From Rhizobacter sp. (GTDB taxonomy: Bacteria; Pseudomonadota; Gammaproteobacteria; Burkholderiales; Burkholderiaceae_C): a DNA stretch of 36,548 bases. Made by a program: the position numbers and the translations under genes. The notes beneath the pieces were generated by a model. That model ran no database searches. It was not told the origin of the DNA and saw only the letters and a program-made list of their open reading frames with translations. Where the stretch lies: NCBI GenBank assembly GCA_017986065.1, contig JAGNWJ010000006.1, forward strand, positions 14,259 through 50,806. The letters are read 5' to 3'. Each line of letters starts with the position of its first letter. Positions within the stretch are counted from its first letter, which is position 1. Positions 28,047 through 36,548 of this stretch are shown here, in pieces.

Positions 28047-29165
28047 TCATTCCGGTCGCAGGCCAAACAGCCCGCCTTCTCGGGTCACCACCAGCACCGT
28101 GGTCCCAGATAGCGCAGGCGGCGCAGCCATCGGACTGCCGTCGGTTTCCAGCCTCAACTGGGCAACGCCTTGATCTGCAGACAGAAAGTGCAAATATCCT
28201 TCGAAATCTCCAAACACGATGGCCGGGCCAAGGCTGAACGGCGTCGACAAGCTGCGGTTCAGGTACGCATCCGAGGTCCAGACCACCTCACCGGTCGAAG
28301 CCTTCCATGCGGTGATTCGATCCGAACCGTCGGCCGCATAGAGGAACTGCGCATCGGCCGCAACGCCCTGGCGCCCGCCGAAATTCTTGGTCCAAACCTG
28401 ACTGCCCCTCTCCGCGTTCACGCAGCCGACCGCAGCCTGGAAAGCACGCATGCAGACGATGTCGCCGACGCGAACTGCCGGGCCCACCACATCGGCAAGG
28501 CGTTCGACTTCGTTCGAACCACGCGGAGATGCCAGCGGCACCTCCCATCGAACGGCTCCATTGGACGGATCAAGGCCAGCGAGTCGCGGACCTTGTCCCA
28601 CCAGCAATGTGTTCTTGAACGCGGTCACCACGCCGGCCTGGGCCAATGTCAGCGCTTCGCCCGGACGCTGCACGGTCCACAGCTTTGCCCCGTTCTGCGC
28701 ATCGAAAGCCGACACGCTGCGATCGACCCCGACGACGAATACGCGTTCTCCAGCGACCAGGGGAGCCGTGGCAACACGGGTAGCGATGGGACGCTTCCAG
28801 AGAACCTTGCCGGCCTCGAGGGCCACCACCTGACCATCACGCGTCACCACCGCTGCCACCCGACCGTCGCTGCCGACACCGGCACTCAGCGCACCACCGG
28901 CGTTGCCGCTCCACAGCTGACGCCCCTTGTCGGCGTCGAGCGCGGTCACCGTGCCGTCCGACGCCGCCACCGTAAAGGTGGTTCCATTGACCGCCACTGA
29001 AAGCGGAAACTCCACATCGGACGTGCGCGCCTTCCAGACCACGCGGCCGGCGATCGTCGGCTTGACGGCGACCACCTCCTTGGGTTTCGGCTTTTCCGGT
29101 GCCAGTGAGCAGGCCGAGAGCCCAGCGCACAGGGCGACCACCAGAACCGCGCCAGCGCGACTCAT
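28047..29165 (-). CDS. bamB: Outer membrane protein assembly lipoprotein BamB
   Basis: BamB is a periplasm-facing lipoprotein of the BAM complex and scaffolds substrate delivery to BamA. The 372 residues start with a lipoprotein signal peptide whose lipobox LSAC ends at Cys19. The rest is an eight-bladed beta propeller built of PQQ-like repeats, visible as repeated segments such as VTALDADKGRQLWSG, VSAFDAQNGAKLW and ITAWKASTGEVVW. The ATG overlaps the stop of the upstream yfgM-like gene by 4 bases. The partner bamA lies about 22 kb away in the same window. Confidence 0.96.
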   Translation of the reverse strand: MSRAGAVLVVALCAGLSACSLAPEKPKPKEVVAVKPTIAGRVVWKARTSDVEFPLSVAVNGTTFTVAASDGTVTALDADKGRQLWSGNAGGALSAGVGSDGRVAAVVTRDGQVVALEAGKVLWKRPIATRVATAPLVAGERVFVVGVDRSVSAFDAQNGAKLWTVQRPGEALTLAQAGVVTAFKNTLLVGQGPRLAGLDPSNGAVRWEVPLASPRGSNEVERLADVVGPAVRVGDIVCMRAFQAAVGCVNAERGSQVWTKNFGGRQGVAADAQFLYAADGSDRITAWKASTGEVVWTSDAYLNRSLSTPFSLGPAIVFGDFEGYLHFLSADQGVAQLRLETDGSPMAAPPALSGTTVLVVTREGGLFGLRPE

Positions 29166-29854
29166 CGCGAGGCTCCAGAGCTGGCAGCTGCTGCGGCTGG
29201 ATCCGGGGCCGCTACCGGCGATGCACCCAGCGAAGCGAGCTTGGCTCCAATCAGCCGGCGGTATTCGACTTTCGGGTCCATCAACAGCCAGGCCTTGCTG
29301 TAGGCCGCCTTCGCATCGTCCACCTTGCCCTGCGCGAACAAGACATCGCCCCTGCGATCGGCGACCAGGGATTCGAAGCTCGGGGCGGTGGCTGCATCGA
29401 GCTGCTTCAATGCATCGTCGAACTTCTTCTCGTCCAGCAGCAAGCCTGCGAGCCTCAGCCGGGCGATCGTCTGGTACTCGGTCTCGGCGGCATTCGAGGC
29501 AACCCAGGCCAGCGTGGCCTGAGCGAGGTCCGGCTTGCCGCTGTCGGCCTGCAGTTTGGCGGACAGCAAACCACCCTGCTGCGCGAACGCAGTCGCCGGA
29601 TATCTGTCCTTTAGGTCATTGAAGACGCGATTGCTCTTCTCGGCATCGCCTGCCTGAGCGGCCCGATCGAGTTCGTCGAACATCGCGCCGGCTTTTGTCG
29701 CCTGATCTCGTTGCCACCAGTTCCATCCATTCCAGGCCGCATAGCCACCCAGCACCAGAATCAGCAACCAGGTGATGAGGTTGCCGTAGCGCTTCCAGAA
29801 ATGCTTGACCGCATCAAGCTGTTCTTGTTCTTCAAGGTCGAGATGCGTGGCCAT
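29162..29854 (-). CDS. YfgM-like tetratricopeptide membrane protein
   Basis: The 230-residue protein has a short cytoplasmic N-terminus rich in acidic residues (HLDLEEQEQLDAVKHFWKRYG), one membrane segment at about 24-43, and a periplasmic helical domain of TPR-like repeats. It ends in an Ala-rich tail. It matches the YfgM family, an ancillary SecYEG-associated protein that links translocation to periplasmic chaperones. Its position between hisS and bamB is the same as in E. coli and supports this. Confidence 0.9.
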   Translation of the reverse strand: MATHLDLEEQEQLDAVKHFWKRYGNLITWLLILVLGGYAAWNGWNWWQRDQATKAGAMFDELDRAAQAGDAEKSNRVFNDLKDRYPATAFAQQGGLLSAKLQADSGKPDLAQATLAWVASNAAETEYQTIARLRLAGLLLDEKKFDDALKQLDAATAPSFESLVADRRGDVLFAQGKVDDAKAAYSKAWLLMDPKVEYRRLIGAKLASLGASPVAAPDPAAAAASSGASR

Positions 29855-29883
29855 GCGTCAGATGAGTTTCGGGTAACAGCGAA

Positions 29884-31179
29884 TTATGCGGTGCGCAGTT
29901 CCGCAGCCCAGTCGCCAGCCTGCACCATGAGCAGGCATCGCTGGGCTGCGTCGGCCTGACGCAATGGCTTGACGGCGACTTCTCCGCGCGCGACTTCGTC
30001 GTCGCCGAAGATCAGAGCATGGCGCGCACCACTGGCATCGGCGCGCTTGAACTGGGACTTCATACTTCCCAGACCTTCGCGGCCCGCGGCGTGCATCAGA
30101 ACCGATACTCCGGCTGTGCGCAGCGCGTCGACCGTGCGCAGTGCGAGCGGCATCGATGCGGCCGACGGCACGATCGCGTAGGCATCCGGAGCAAAGGCTG
30201 GTGCAGCGATACCGGCCTCCTGCAGAAGAAGCAGCAGGCGCTCGATACCCAGACCCCAGCCAACCGCTGGAGCGGGCTTGCCGCCGAGCTGTTCGATCAG
30301 TGTGTCGTAACGCCCCCCTCCGCACACGGTGCCCTGCGAACCCAGGCGGTCGGTGACCCATTCGAACACGGTCAGGTTGTAGTAGTCCATGCCGCGCACC
30401 AGCCGCGGATTGATGCGGTAGGTGAGCCCGGCCGCATCGAGTGCGCAACGCACTGCATTGAAGTGCGCCAGTGACTCCTCACCGAGGAACGACATCAGTT
30501 GCGGTGCAGACTCGACGATGGACTGCATCGCAGGGTTCTTGGTGTCGAGGATGCGTAGCGGGTTACTGTGCAAACGTCGCTTCGCATCCTCGTCGAGCAC
30601 CGCTGCATGGGCTTCGAAGTGCGCTATCAAGGCCTCGCGGTGGGCACGACGTTCGTCGGGCTGGCCGAGGCTGTTGAGTTCGAGTCGCAAGTCGCGCCCC
30701 TCCACCAGACCCAGCTCGCGCCAGAGCATGCGGCACATCAGGATCAGTTCGGCATCGACGTCCGGTCCGGCGTATCCGAGGGCTTCCGCTCCGACCTGGT
30801 GGAACTGGCGGTAGCGCCCCTTCTGCGGACGCTCGTGCCTGAACATCGGACCGATGTAGTAGAGCCGCTTGCCACCATCGCGCAAGAGCGAGTGCTCGGT
30901 GATGGCACGAACGACACCGGCCGTGTTCTCGGGTCGCAGGCTCAGACGGTCTCCATTCATCGAATCGACGAACGAATACATCTCTTTCTCGACAATGTCG
31001 GTGACTTCGCCAAGCCCCCGCACGAACAATGCAGTCGGCTCGACGATCGGCGTGCGCACACCGGAATAGCCGTGCCGCGCCATCAGCGAGCGCACCCGGC
31101 CCTCGAACCAGTCCCAGGTTGCCGACTCGGGCGGCAGGATGTCGTTCATGCCTTTGACGGCCTGGATGGTTTCGCTCAT
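29884..31179 (-). CDS. hisS: Histidyl-tRNA synthetase
   Basis: HisS charges tRNA-His. The 431-residue class II synthetase shows motif 1 around [17 protein letters not shown], motif 2 around [19 protein letters not shown], the histidine-specific segments [13 protein letters not shown] and [10 protein letters not shown], motif 3 at [11 protein letters not shown], and a C-terminal anticodon-binding domain. All catalytic elements are present, in contrast to the HisZ paralogue at 21458-22624. A 101-base gap (31180-31280) separates it from ispG; I saw no terminator or clear promoter in it. Confidence 0.97.
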   Translation of the reverse strand: MSETIQAVKGMNDILPPESATWDWFEGRVRSLMARHGYSGVRTPIVEPTALFVRGLGEVTDIVEKEMYSFVDSMNGDRLSLRPENTAGVVRAITEHSLLRDGGKRLYYIGPMFRHERPQKGRYRQFHQVGAEALGYAGPDVDAELILMCRMLWRELGLVEGRDLRLELNSLGQPDERRAHREALIAHFEAHAAVLDEDAKRRLHSNPLRILDTKNPAMQSIVESAPQLMSFLGEESLAHFNAVRCALDAAGLTYRINPRLVRGMDYYNLTVFEWVTDRLGSQGTVCGGGRYDTLIEQLGGKPAPAVGWGLGIERLLLLLQEAGIAAPAFAPDAYAIVPSAASMPLALRTVDALRTAGVSVLMHAAGREGLGSMKSQFKRADASGARHALIFGDDEVARGEVAVKPLRQADAAQRCLLMVQAGDWAAELRTA

Positions 31180-31280
31180 TCCGTTCTCAATGGTTCAAGT
31201 CACGCGCGCGCTGCGCACAGAAAAAGTGTGGCAATGGGGCCGCCGCGCACGGCACGGCAACAGCGTCCTGTGTGCGGCAA

Positions 31281-32597
31281 TCAGCCGTCAGACAGGGTCG
31301 CCGCGCCGTATCTCTTCTCGATGTAGCTCTCGACGAGCGCGTGGAACTCTCCGGCAATGTTGTCGCCACGCAGCGTCATCGCCTTTTCGCCGTCGATGAA
31401 CACTGGCGCGGCCGGAGCCTCGCCGGTCCCGGGCAGGCTGATGCCGATATCGGCATGCTTGCTTTCGCCCGGACCGTTGACGATGCAGCCCATGACAGCG
31501 ACCTTCAGCTTTTCGACACCGGGGTAGCGAGCCCGCCAAACCGGCATCTGGGCACGCAGGTGGTCATCGATCTGCTTGGCCAGTTCCTGAAACGTCGTGC
31601 TGGTGGTGCGACCACAGCCTGGGCAGGCCGTGACGCTTGGATTGAATGACCGCAACCCGAGCGACTGCAATATCTCGAGCGCGACCACCACCTCCTGGGC
31701 GCGGGCTTCACCAGGCTGCGGCGTGAGCGAGACCCGGATGGTGTCGCCTATGCCATCCTGCAACAGCAGCGCCAGGGCGGTGGCTGAGGCCACCGTGCCC
31801 TTGGTGCCCATGCCGGCTTCGGTGAGGCCCAGATGCAGCGCGTAATCGCAGCGCTTGGCCAGCGCGCGGTACACGCTGACCAGATCCTGCACGCCGGACA
31901 TCTTGCACGACAGGATGATCTGGTCGCCATTCAGGCCGAGCGCCTCGGCCCGCCTGGCCGAGGTGATCGCCGAGGTGATCAACGCGCGGTACATGATCTG
32001 CTGCGGCGGATGCGGATCGGCGAGTTTCGCGTTGTCATCCATCATCTGCGTGAGCAGTTCGGAGTCGAGGCTGCCCCAGTTGACGCCGATGCGCACGGCT
32101 TTGTCGTTCTTGGCCGCGATCTCGATCATCTGAGCAAACTGCCGATCGTGCTTGTCGCCCTTGCCCACGTTGCCGGGGTTGATCCGGTACTTTGACAGTG
32201 CCTCGGCACAGGCCGGATGTTCGCTGAGCAGCCGGTGGCCGTTGTAGTGGAAATCGCCGACCAGCGGCACGTCGATGCCCATGCGGTCGAGCTGTTCGCG
32301 GATGTACGGAACAGCCGCCGCTGCCTCCGGAGTGTTGACGGTGATCCGCACCAGTTCCGAACCTGCAACGGCCAGTTCCTTGACCTGGATTGCCGTGCCG
32401 ATCACGTCGACGGTGTCCGTGTTGGTCATCGACTGGACGCGCACGTGCGCGGCCCCCCCGATCGTCACGACGCGCGAGCCCCACCGCACCTGCGCCTGGC
32501 GCGTGCGCTTCGGGGCTGGTCGCGCCGGCTCGATGAAGTCGTCCAGGGCCGCGAAGCTCTCCGTGGCGGACCCGCTCACGTCACGCAGATCGCTCAT
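31281..32597 (-). CDS. ispG: (E)-4-hydroxy-3-methylbut-2-enyl-diphosphate synthase IspG (GcpE)
   Basis: IspG is a [4Fe-4S] enzyme that converts methylerythritol cyclodiphosphate to HMBPP, the penultimate MEP-pathway step. The 438 residues carry the cluster ligands in ACPGCGRTT and [10 protein letters not shown]. The protein is longer than the 372-residue E. coli form because of an N-terminal extension and inserted segments in the barrel (for example around [17 protein letters not shown]). The start at 32597 is preferred because AGGTG lies six bases upstream; in-frame starts at 32603 (ATG) and 32606 (GTG) are too close to that site. It follows the rodZ-like gene within a few bases. Confidence 0.95.
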   Translation of the reverse strand: MSDLRDVSGSATESFAALDDFIEPARPAPKRTRQAQVRWGSRVVTIGGAAHVRVQSMTNTDTVDVIGTAIQVKELAVAGSELVRITVNTPEAAAAVPYIREQLDRMGIDVPLVGDFHYNGHRLLSEHPACAEALSKYRINPGNVGKGDKHDRQFAQMIEIAAKNDKAVRIGVNWGSLDSELLTQMMDDNAKLADPHPPQQIMYRALITSAITSARRAEALGLNGDQIILSCKMSGVQDLVSVYRALAKRCDYALHLGLTEAGMGTKGTVASATALALLLQDGIGDTIRVSLTPQPGEARAQEVVVALEILQSLGLRSFNPSVTACPGCGRTTSTTFQELAKQIDDHLRAQMPVWRARYPGVEKLKVAVMGCIVNGPGESKHADIGISLPGTGEAPAAPVFIDGEKAMTLRGDNIAGEFHALVESYIEKRYGAATLSDG

Positions 32598-32606
32598 GCT
32601 CATCAC

Positions 32607-33524
32607 CTATTTCAGTTCGAGGCGCGCCACGTTGTCGCGCGTCGCCGCCGCCAGGTCGACTGCCTGACCGCGAAAAGCCACCTCGGTGCCCGCTGCATTG
32701 CCGACCTTGAGCCTGAAAGGCATGGCCCCATCAAGCACCACAGTCTCGCCCGGCTGAAGCATGCGAGACACCAGCACCTGCGAACGCGCATCTACTACCT
32801 CGACCCATGACGCTTGCGCCGCTTTCACCTGCAGCGGGCCGGCTGCCGGCGAGGAAGCAGCCGCTTCCGACACCACGGCAGCACCCGGCAATGAAGACGC
32901 CGATTCGCCGATGGAAGTGGTAATCGCCGCAGCATCGGAAGCGACGAGTGCAGGCGACGAAGCAGCGGTCGCAGGCTCGATCTGCACAGGTTCCACGGCG
33001 ACGGCGGGCGTTGCCGGCGCAGGCTCGGATGGCTGTTCAGCCGGCTGACCCGAAACCGCCGACTGCATACTCGCCACCCACTCGGACGGCAACAGGTAGA
33101 CGACAAGCGCCGCCACGACGATCAAGGCCGGCACCCAGACAGCTGGCGAGGCGACGGCCGCGAAATCGGTGGGTTCGTGTCGCCCTGGGCGGTCACGGAA
33201 TGGCGTATTGATGCCTTCGTCCACCCCTTCGAGCCGATAGCTGGGCGCCTGCGGCAAGGCCGCCAGAACCGGGGTCGGATCGATCTTCAAACTGCGGCAC
33301 ACGGTCTGCGCGAGGGCGCGCGCGAAGGTGGCGTCAGGCAACTCGGAAATCCTGTCGGCCTCCAGCAACTCGAGCTTGCGCTGCGACACCTTGATTGACG
33401 CAGCCAGCGCCGCGATGTGCAGCCCCTTGGCCTGCCGGGCTTCACGCAGCATGTCGCCGGCACTCCTCGCAGAGGCAGGCACAGGAACCGCAGCGGCTCC
33501 CGAGGTGATCCTGGGCTCACTCAT
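32607..33524 (-). CDS. RodZ-like helix-turn-helix membrane protein
   Basis: The 305-residue protein has an N-terminal HTH domain of the RodZ type (GDMLREARQAKGLHIAALA at 23-41, then SQRKLELLEADRISELPD), a linker, one membrane segment at about 128-146 (VPALIVVAALVVYLLPSEWV region), and a Pro/Ala/Val-rich periplasmic stretch. It ends in a compact DUF4115-like C-terminal domain. RodZ links MreB to the cell-wall machinery and sets rod shape. The ATG at 33524 is chosen: it overlaps the end of pilW by 8 bases, whereas longer starts would run deep into pilW. Its place before ispG matches rodZ in E. coli. Confidence 0.88.
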   Translation of the reverse strand: MSEPRITSGAAAVPVPASARSAGDMLREARQAKGLHIAALAASIKVSQRKLELLEADRISELPDATFARALAQTVCRSLKIDPTPVLAALPQAPSYRLEGVDEGINTPFRDRPGRHEPTDFAAVASPAVWVPALIVVAALVVYLLPSEWVASMQSAVSGQPAEQPSEPAPATPAVAVEPVQIEPATAASSPALVASDAAAITTSIGESASSLPGAAVVSEAAASSPAAGPLQVKAAQASWVEVVDARSQVLVSRMLQPGETVVLDGAMPFRLKVGNAAGTEVAFRGQAVDLAAATRDNVARLELK

Positions 33525-34398
33525 TGAACCGCCCTTCCACGTACGCGGTGGACTCCGGCGACTCCGGGAATCGGTTGCGCAGCTGGCCACCGAAATCGGC
33601 CACACCCGCCGGGTTGCCAAACTTGTTCTCGATGCGTGCGGCAAGCCACAGGGTCTGAGGACTCACCAGGTTAGGCACCGAATTGACACGCCGAATGTAG
33701 AAACGGGCGCGCTCCAGGTCACCTCTTCGGTACAGCACTTCGCTGAGGTTCACTGCGATTGCGGGGTTGCCCGGCTCCAGGGCGTATGCGCGCACGAGGG
33801 TGCGCTCCGCCTCGTCGTTCTTGCCACTGCGGGCCTGGCAGATGCCCTGAGTCAACAGCGTGCGCGGACTGTCCTGATATTGCGGAACGGCCAGAGCCTG
33901 AAGGAACAGCGCGTTGGCCTCGCCGAAGCGCGACTGCTGGCACAGGTACCAGCCGAAGTTCTGCATCGAATCCGCGTCGCGCGGGTCGATCTGCAAGGCG
34001 CGGCGGAAACTCTCCTCGGCCAGTCGGTGATCGCCCAGACTGGCGTAGATCAGCCCGCGCAGATTGAAGGCACCCGATACGTTCGGATCGGCAGCAATCG
34101 ATTTCTTGACCTCGTCGAGCGCAGTCGTCATCTGACCCCGTCCGAAATAGGCACCAGCCAGTTCAAGTCGCACCTGAGCCCGACGCGATGCATCGGTCTC
34201 GTCGGATTGGGTGATGTGGTCCTTCGTGCCGGTGGATGTCACCGGGCCATTGACCACCGGCTCCTTGGAACCCGGGCCCGCGGCAGCAGGCGGCGGTGCG
34301 GCGCAGCCCGCCAAAAGCCACGCGCCCACCAGTACCAAGCCTGCAGAACACCTCCAGAGCCAACCGCGCAGATCGGTGCTGACAGCCGGAATCGTCAT
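33517..34398 (-). CDS. pilW: Type IV pilus biogenesis/stability lipoprotein PilW (PilF)
   Basis: PilW/PilF is an outer-membrane lipoprotein that helps assemble or stabilise the PilQ secretin of type IV pili. The 293-residue precursor has a signal peptide ending in LAGC (lipidated Cys32), a Pro/Ala-rich linker and about six tetratricopeptide repeats, for example [20 protein letters not shown] and [20 protein letters not shown]. Its ATG overlaps the rlmN stop by 4 bases. The rlmN-pilW-rodZ order is conserved in proteobacteria, which separates it from generic TPR proteins. Confidence 0.92.
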   Translation of the reverse strand: MTIPAVSTDLRGWLWRCSAGLVLVGAWLLAGCAAPPPAAAGPGSKEPVVNGPVTSTGTKDHITQSDETDASRRAQVRLELAGAYFGRGQMTTALDEVKKSIAADPNVSGAFNLRGLIYASLGDHRLAEESFRRALQIDPRDADSMQNFGWYLCQQSRFGEANALFLQALAVPQYQDSPRTLLTQGICQARSGKNDEAERTLVRAYALEPGNPAIAVNLSEVLYRRGDLERARFYIRRVNSVPNLVSPQTLWLAARIENKFGNPAGVADFGGQLRNRFPESPESTAYVEGRFNE

Positions 34399-35600
34399 GC
34401 GTGTCCTTCGTTGATCGGGATCGCTTCAACAGGCGATGCCGACGTGTTCACAGCCAGGATGGGAATCGCCGCGCGACCCGCGCGCCGTTGCTCGATGCGG
34501 GTTCGATCCTGCACTTCACCGGCGAGTTGCCCGCAGGCCGCATCGATGTCGTCACCGCGTGTCTTGCGTATCGTCGTCACGATACCGGCATCCTGCAGGA
34601 TGCCCGCAAACTCAAGGACCTGTGCCCGCGGGCTGCGAATCAGCCCGGATGCCGGAAATGGGTTGAAGGGAATCAGATTCAGCTTGCAGGACAAGGGCTT
34701 CGCGTGGATCGGACGCCCCTGCGTATCACGAGCCCGGCCCTGCACCAGATCGACAAGCTGCCGGGCATGCTCGTGGCGATCGTTGACACCATCGAGCATG
34801 CAGTATTCAAAGGTGATGAAGTCGCGCGGCGCTGCCTCGAGGTAACGCTCGCAGGCTGACAGCAATTCGGACAGCGGATACTTCTTGTTCAGCGGTACCA
34901 GATCGTCGCGCAGCGCGTCATTCGGAGCGTGCAGCGACACAGCCAGCGCGACGGGGCAATCGTCGCGCAGACGGTCGATCATCGGCACGACACCGGACGT
35001 CGACACAGTGACACGCCGCCGCGACAGGCCATAGCCGTGGTCGTCGAGCATCACCCTCAAGGCGGGCAGCAGCGCCGCGTAGTTCTGCAGCGGCTCGCCC
35101 ATCCCCATCATCACGACGTTGGTGATGGCCCTCGTTCCCTCGGGCAGATGAAGACGCTGGCGCAGGTGGTGCTCGGCGAACCACAACTGGCCGACGATTT
35201 CGGACGTGCTGAGGTTTCGGCTGAAGCCCTGGTGGCCCGTCGAACAGAAACGGCAGCCGACGGCACACCCGGCCTGCGACGACACGCACAGGGTGCCACG
35301 GTCGTCCTCGGGAATGAACACCGCCTCGACTGCATCGCCGTGGCCGACATCGAACAGCCACTTGATCGTGCCATCCGACGAAGCCTGCTCGCTGAGCACG
35401 GCAGGGACCCGAACTGCGGCAACCGCGCCGAGCTTGTCCCGAAACGATTTCGCCAGGTCTGACATCCGAGCGAAATCGGACATCCCGCGCTGATGCACCC
35501 AACGGAACAACTGCGTTGCGCGGAAGCGCTTTTCACCCAGTTGTTCGCAATACGCCGTCAGGCCAGCCAGATCGAAGTCGAGCAGGTTGACGGCGCTCAT
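34395..35600 (-). CDS. rlmN: Dual-specificity 23S rRNA/tRNA adenine-C2 methyltransferase RlmN
   Basis: RlmN is a radical-SAM enzyme that methylates C2 of A2503 in 23S rRNA and A37 in some tRNAs. The 401 residues show the cluster motif CAVGCRFC with Cys112, Cys116 and Cys119, the preceding conserved Cys105 in TLCVSSQ, and the methyl-carrying/resolving Cys356 in [14 protein letters not shown]. The C-terminal 30 residues after that are an extension. The ATG has no clear ribosome binding site (the upstream bases are C-rich). It follows ndk after a 44-base gap. Confidence 0.97.
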   Translation of the reverse strand: MSAVNLLDFDLAGLTAYCEQLGEKRFRATQLFRWVHQRGMSDFARMSDLAKSFRDKLGAVAAVRVPAVLSEQASSDGTIKWLFDVGHGDAVEAVFIPEDDRGTLCVSSQAGCAVGCRFCSTGHQGFSRNLSTSEIVGQLWFAEHHLRQRLHLPEGTRAITNVVMMGMGEPLQNYAALLPALRVMLDDHGYGLSRRRVTVSTSGVVPMIDRLRDDCPVALAVSLHAPNDALRDDLVPLNKKYPLSELLSACERYLEAAPRDFITFEYCMLDGVNDRHEHARQLVDLVQGRARDTQGRPIHAKPLSCKLNLIPFNPFPASGLIRSPRAQVLEFAGILQDAGIVTTIRKTRGDDIDAACGQLAGEVQDRTRIEQRRAGRAAIPILAVNTSASPVEAIPINEGHA

Positions 35601-35644
35601 GGGGGGCCCGGATGGCCGATGCAGCGGGAATCAGCGACCGGGGA

Positions 35645-36070
35645 TCAGCGGCTGTAGACCTGCGCGCCCGGAAAGAAGAACGCGATCTCGACGGCTGCCG
35701 TCTCGGCTGCATCCGAGCCGTGGACTGCGTTGGCGTCGATGCTGTCGGCGAAGTCGGCGCGGATCGTGCCCTTCTCTGCCTTCTTCGGATCGGTTGCACC
35801 CATCAGATCGCGGTTCTTCATGATGGCGTTCTCTCCCTCGAGTGCCTGGATCATCACCGGACCAGAGATCATGAAATCAACCAGATCCTTGAAGAACGGA
35901 CGTGCCTTGTGCACGGCGTAGAAAGCCTCCGCCTCGCCACGCGACAGATGCGCCATGCGCGCAGCGATCACCTTGAGACCAGCGCCTTCGAAGCGGGAGT
36001 AGATCTGGCCGATGACGTTTTTCGCGACGGCGTCGGGCTTGATGATGGAGAGCGTGCGTTCGATGGCCAT
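35645..36070 (-). CDS. ndk: Nucleoside diphosphate kinase
   Basis: Ndk equilibrates nucleoside di- and triphosphates by a phosphohistidine intermediate. The 141 residues are of the usual length, start [15 protein letters not shown], and have the active-site segment NAVHGSD with His117. The ATG at 36070 is chosen because AGGAAAG lies about seven bases upstream; the frame stays open further upstream to 36127 but has no family match. It begins the conserved ndk-rlmN-pilW block. Confidence 0.98.
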   Translation of the reverse strand: MAIERTLSIIKPDAVAKNVIGQIYSRFEGAGLKVIAARMAHLSRGEAEAFYAVHKARPFFKDLVDFMISGPVMIQALEGENAIMKNRDLMGATDPKKAEKGTIRADFADSIDANAVHGSDAAETAAVEIAFFFPGAQVYSR

Positions 36071-36111
36071 GGAATTCTTTCCTGATTGGAGATAGCTAGA
36101 CAAAGCCTTGG

Positions 36112-36139
36112 ATTCTACCGTGGGCATCCGCGAAATCAG
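36112..36139 (-). promoter_or_regulatory. Candidate ndk promoter
   Basis: The minus strand reads TAGAAT at 36112-36117 (5 of 6 matches to the -10 consensus). A weak -35 (CTGATT, 3 of 6) lies 16 bases upstream at 36134-36139, inside the stop region of the upstream gene. Transcription would start about 35 bases before the ndk ATG. It could drive the whole ndk-rlmN-pilW block. Confidence 0.35.
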
Positions 36140-36548
36140 CGACCGCGACGGCCACCACCGCCGCTGTTTCCGCCGCCGCCGCCACCACCACCGCCGTAGC
36201 CGCCTCCGCGGTTTCCGCCGCGGCCACCACCACCACCACCGCCACCGCCCTGACCACCGCCGTTGCGGGCATGCTTGCGATGAAAGGCCTCGCCACCGAT
36301 GTAGCCGACCGACGTCTGCATCGGATCGGGCTGCCGAGGTCCGTCGCCTTTCTTCTGCGCGGGAGGCGCACTGCCGCCCGCACCGAAGCCGCCTCCGCCC
36401 GTGCGGAAATTGCGTCCTCCAGCCGGCGTGCGCGGGTTCTGGACAAAACGCTTGTCGAAGGTCTGCTCCAGAGGATTCGGGATTCGCGACGGATCGAAGT
36501 CGTCATCGAGATCGTCGTCCCGCGGAGGACGATCCTCGACCACACGCT
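36136..36548 (-). CDS. C-terminal fragment of a protein with an acidic then Gly/Arg-rich tail (possibly RluB)
   Basis: The frame is open to the right edge, so the N-terminal part is outside the window. The visible ~136 residues have an acidic stretch ([19 protein letters not shown]), a short conserved-looking [12 protein letters not shown] segment, then a tail with FRTGGGG and long Gly runs interrupted by Arg, Asn and Tyr, ending GGGGRRGR. This RGG-like composition suggests RNA binding. From recollection of Burkholderiales gene order and tail composition, the pseudouridine synthase RluB is the best guess; no catalytic domain is visible to confirm it. Confidence 0.5.
   Translation of the reverse strand, partial: RVVEDRPPRDDDLDDDFDPSRIPNPLEQTFDKRFVQNPRTPAGGRNFRTGGGGFGAGGSAPPAQKKGDGPRQPDPMQTSVGYIGGEAFHRKHARNGGGQGGGGGGGGGRGGNRGGGYGGGGGGGGGNSGGGGRRGR
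36149..36267. repeat. Low-complexity GCC/ACC triplet-rich tract
   Basis: The plus strand is dominated by repeated CCG, CCA and CCGCC triplets, which on the coding strand spell runs of glycine (GGN). Such tracts can change length by slippage in whole codons, so tail length is likely variable between strains. It is part of the coding region above rather than an independent element. Confidence 0.7.

Noticed and set aside
31180..31280. The hisS-ispG gap as a regulatory region
   Set aside because: I found only short GC-rich repeats (GCGCGCGC, CACA/TGTG around a T run) with no convincing terminator, promoter or conserved-looking structure.
36149..36267. Triplet-rich tract as a possible CRISPR or tandem-repeat locus
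   Set aside because: The repeats are irregular glycine codons within an open reading frame, with no unique spacers.

Overview
The window is a high-GC, gene-dense stretch of a betaproteobacterial chromosome, most likely Burkholderiales of the Comamonadaceae / Rubrivivax-Leptothrix type. The basis is gene order and protein character: the block ndk-rlmN-pilW-rodZ-ispG-hisS-yfgM-bamB-der-hfq-hflX-hflK-hflC-DUF2065-hisZ-purA and the block rpsB-tsf-pyrH-frr-uppS-cdsA-dxr-rseP-bamA-skp-lpxD-fabZ-lpxA-lpxB-rnhB are both typical of that order, and LpxA carries a bulky acyl-ruler residue expected of a short-chain (3-hydroxydecanoate) lipid A. The genus assignment is inference; no database was searched.

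Layout. (1) 1-13832, minus strand: translation elongation and ribosome recycling (rpsB, tsf, frr), UMP kinase, isoprenoid carrier synthesis (dxr, uppS), phospholipid precursor synthesis (cdsA), the envelope-stress protease RseP, outer-membrane protein assembly (bamA, skp) and lipid A synthesis (lpxD, fabZ, lpxA, lpxB), ending in a truncated rnhB at the window edge. (2) 13833-14085: a 253-base divergent intergenic region with an extended -10 promoter and a nested, structured 5' leader for rpsB. (3) 14086-16973, plus strand: a DadA-like flavoprotein and a bifunctional NAD(P)H-hydrate repair enzyme, the only protein genes on the plus strand. (4) 17004-19235, minus: RNase R, which lacks the usual N-terminal helix-turn-helix region. 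(5) 19263-19430, plus: a self-contained tRNA-Leu(CAG) unit with promoter and terminator. (6) 19506-36548, minus: a phosphoribosyltransferase, purA, hisZ, DUF2065, hflC/hflK, hflX, hfq, der, bamB, yfgM-like, hisS, ispG, rodZ-like, pilW, rlmN, ndk, and the Gly-rich C-terminal end of a gene that enters from the right edge (possibly rluB).

The two minus-strand blocks complement each other: BamA is in one and BamB in the other, and Dxr/UppS and IspG divide the isoprenoid pathway between them. Many adjacent genes overlap by 4 bases, which suggests translational coupling. No stretch longer than 300 bases lacks a gene. I see no insertion sequence, prophage, CRISPR array, integrase or toxin-antitoxin pair, and nothing I would call a new multi-gene system. 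The observations most worth checking are the rpsB leader structure, the LpxA ruler residue, the RNase R domain loss and the altered substrate-binding motif of the DadA-like protein.
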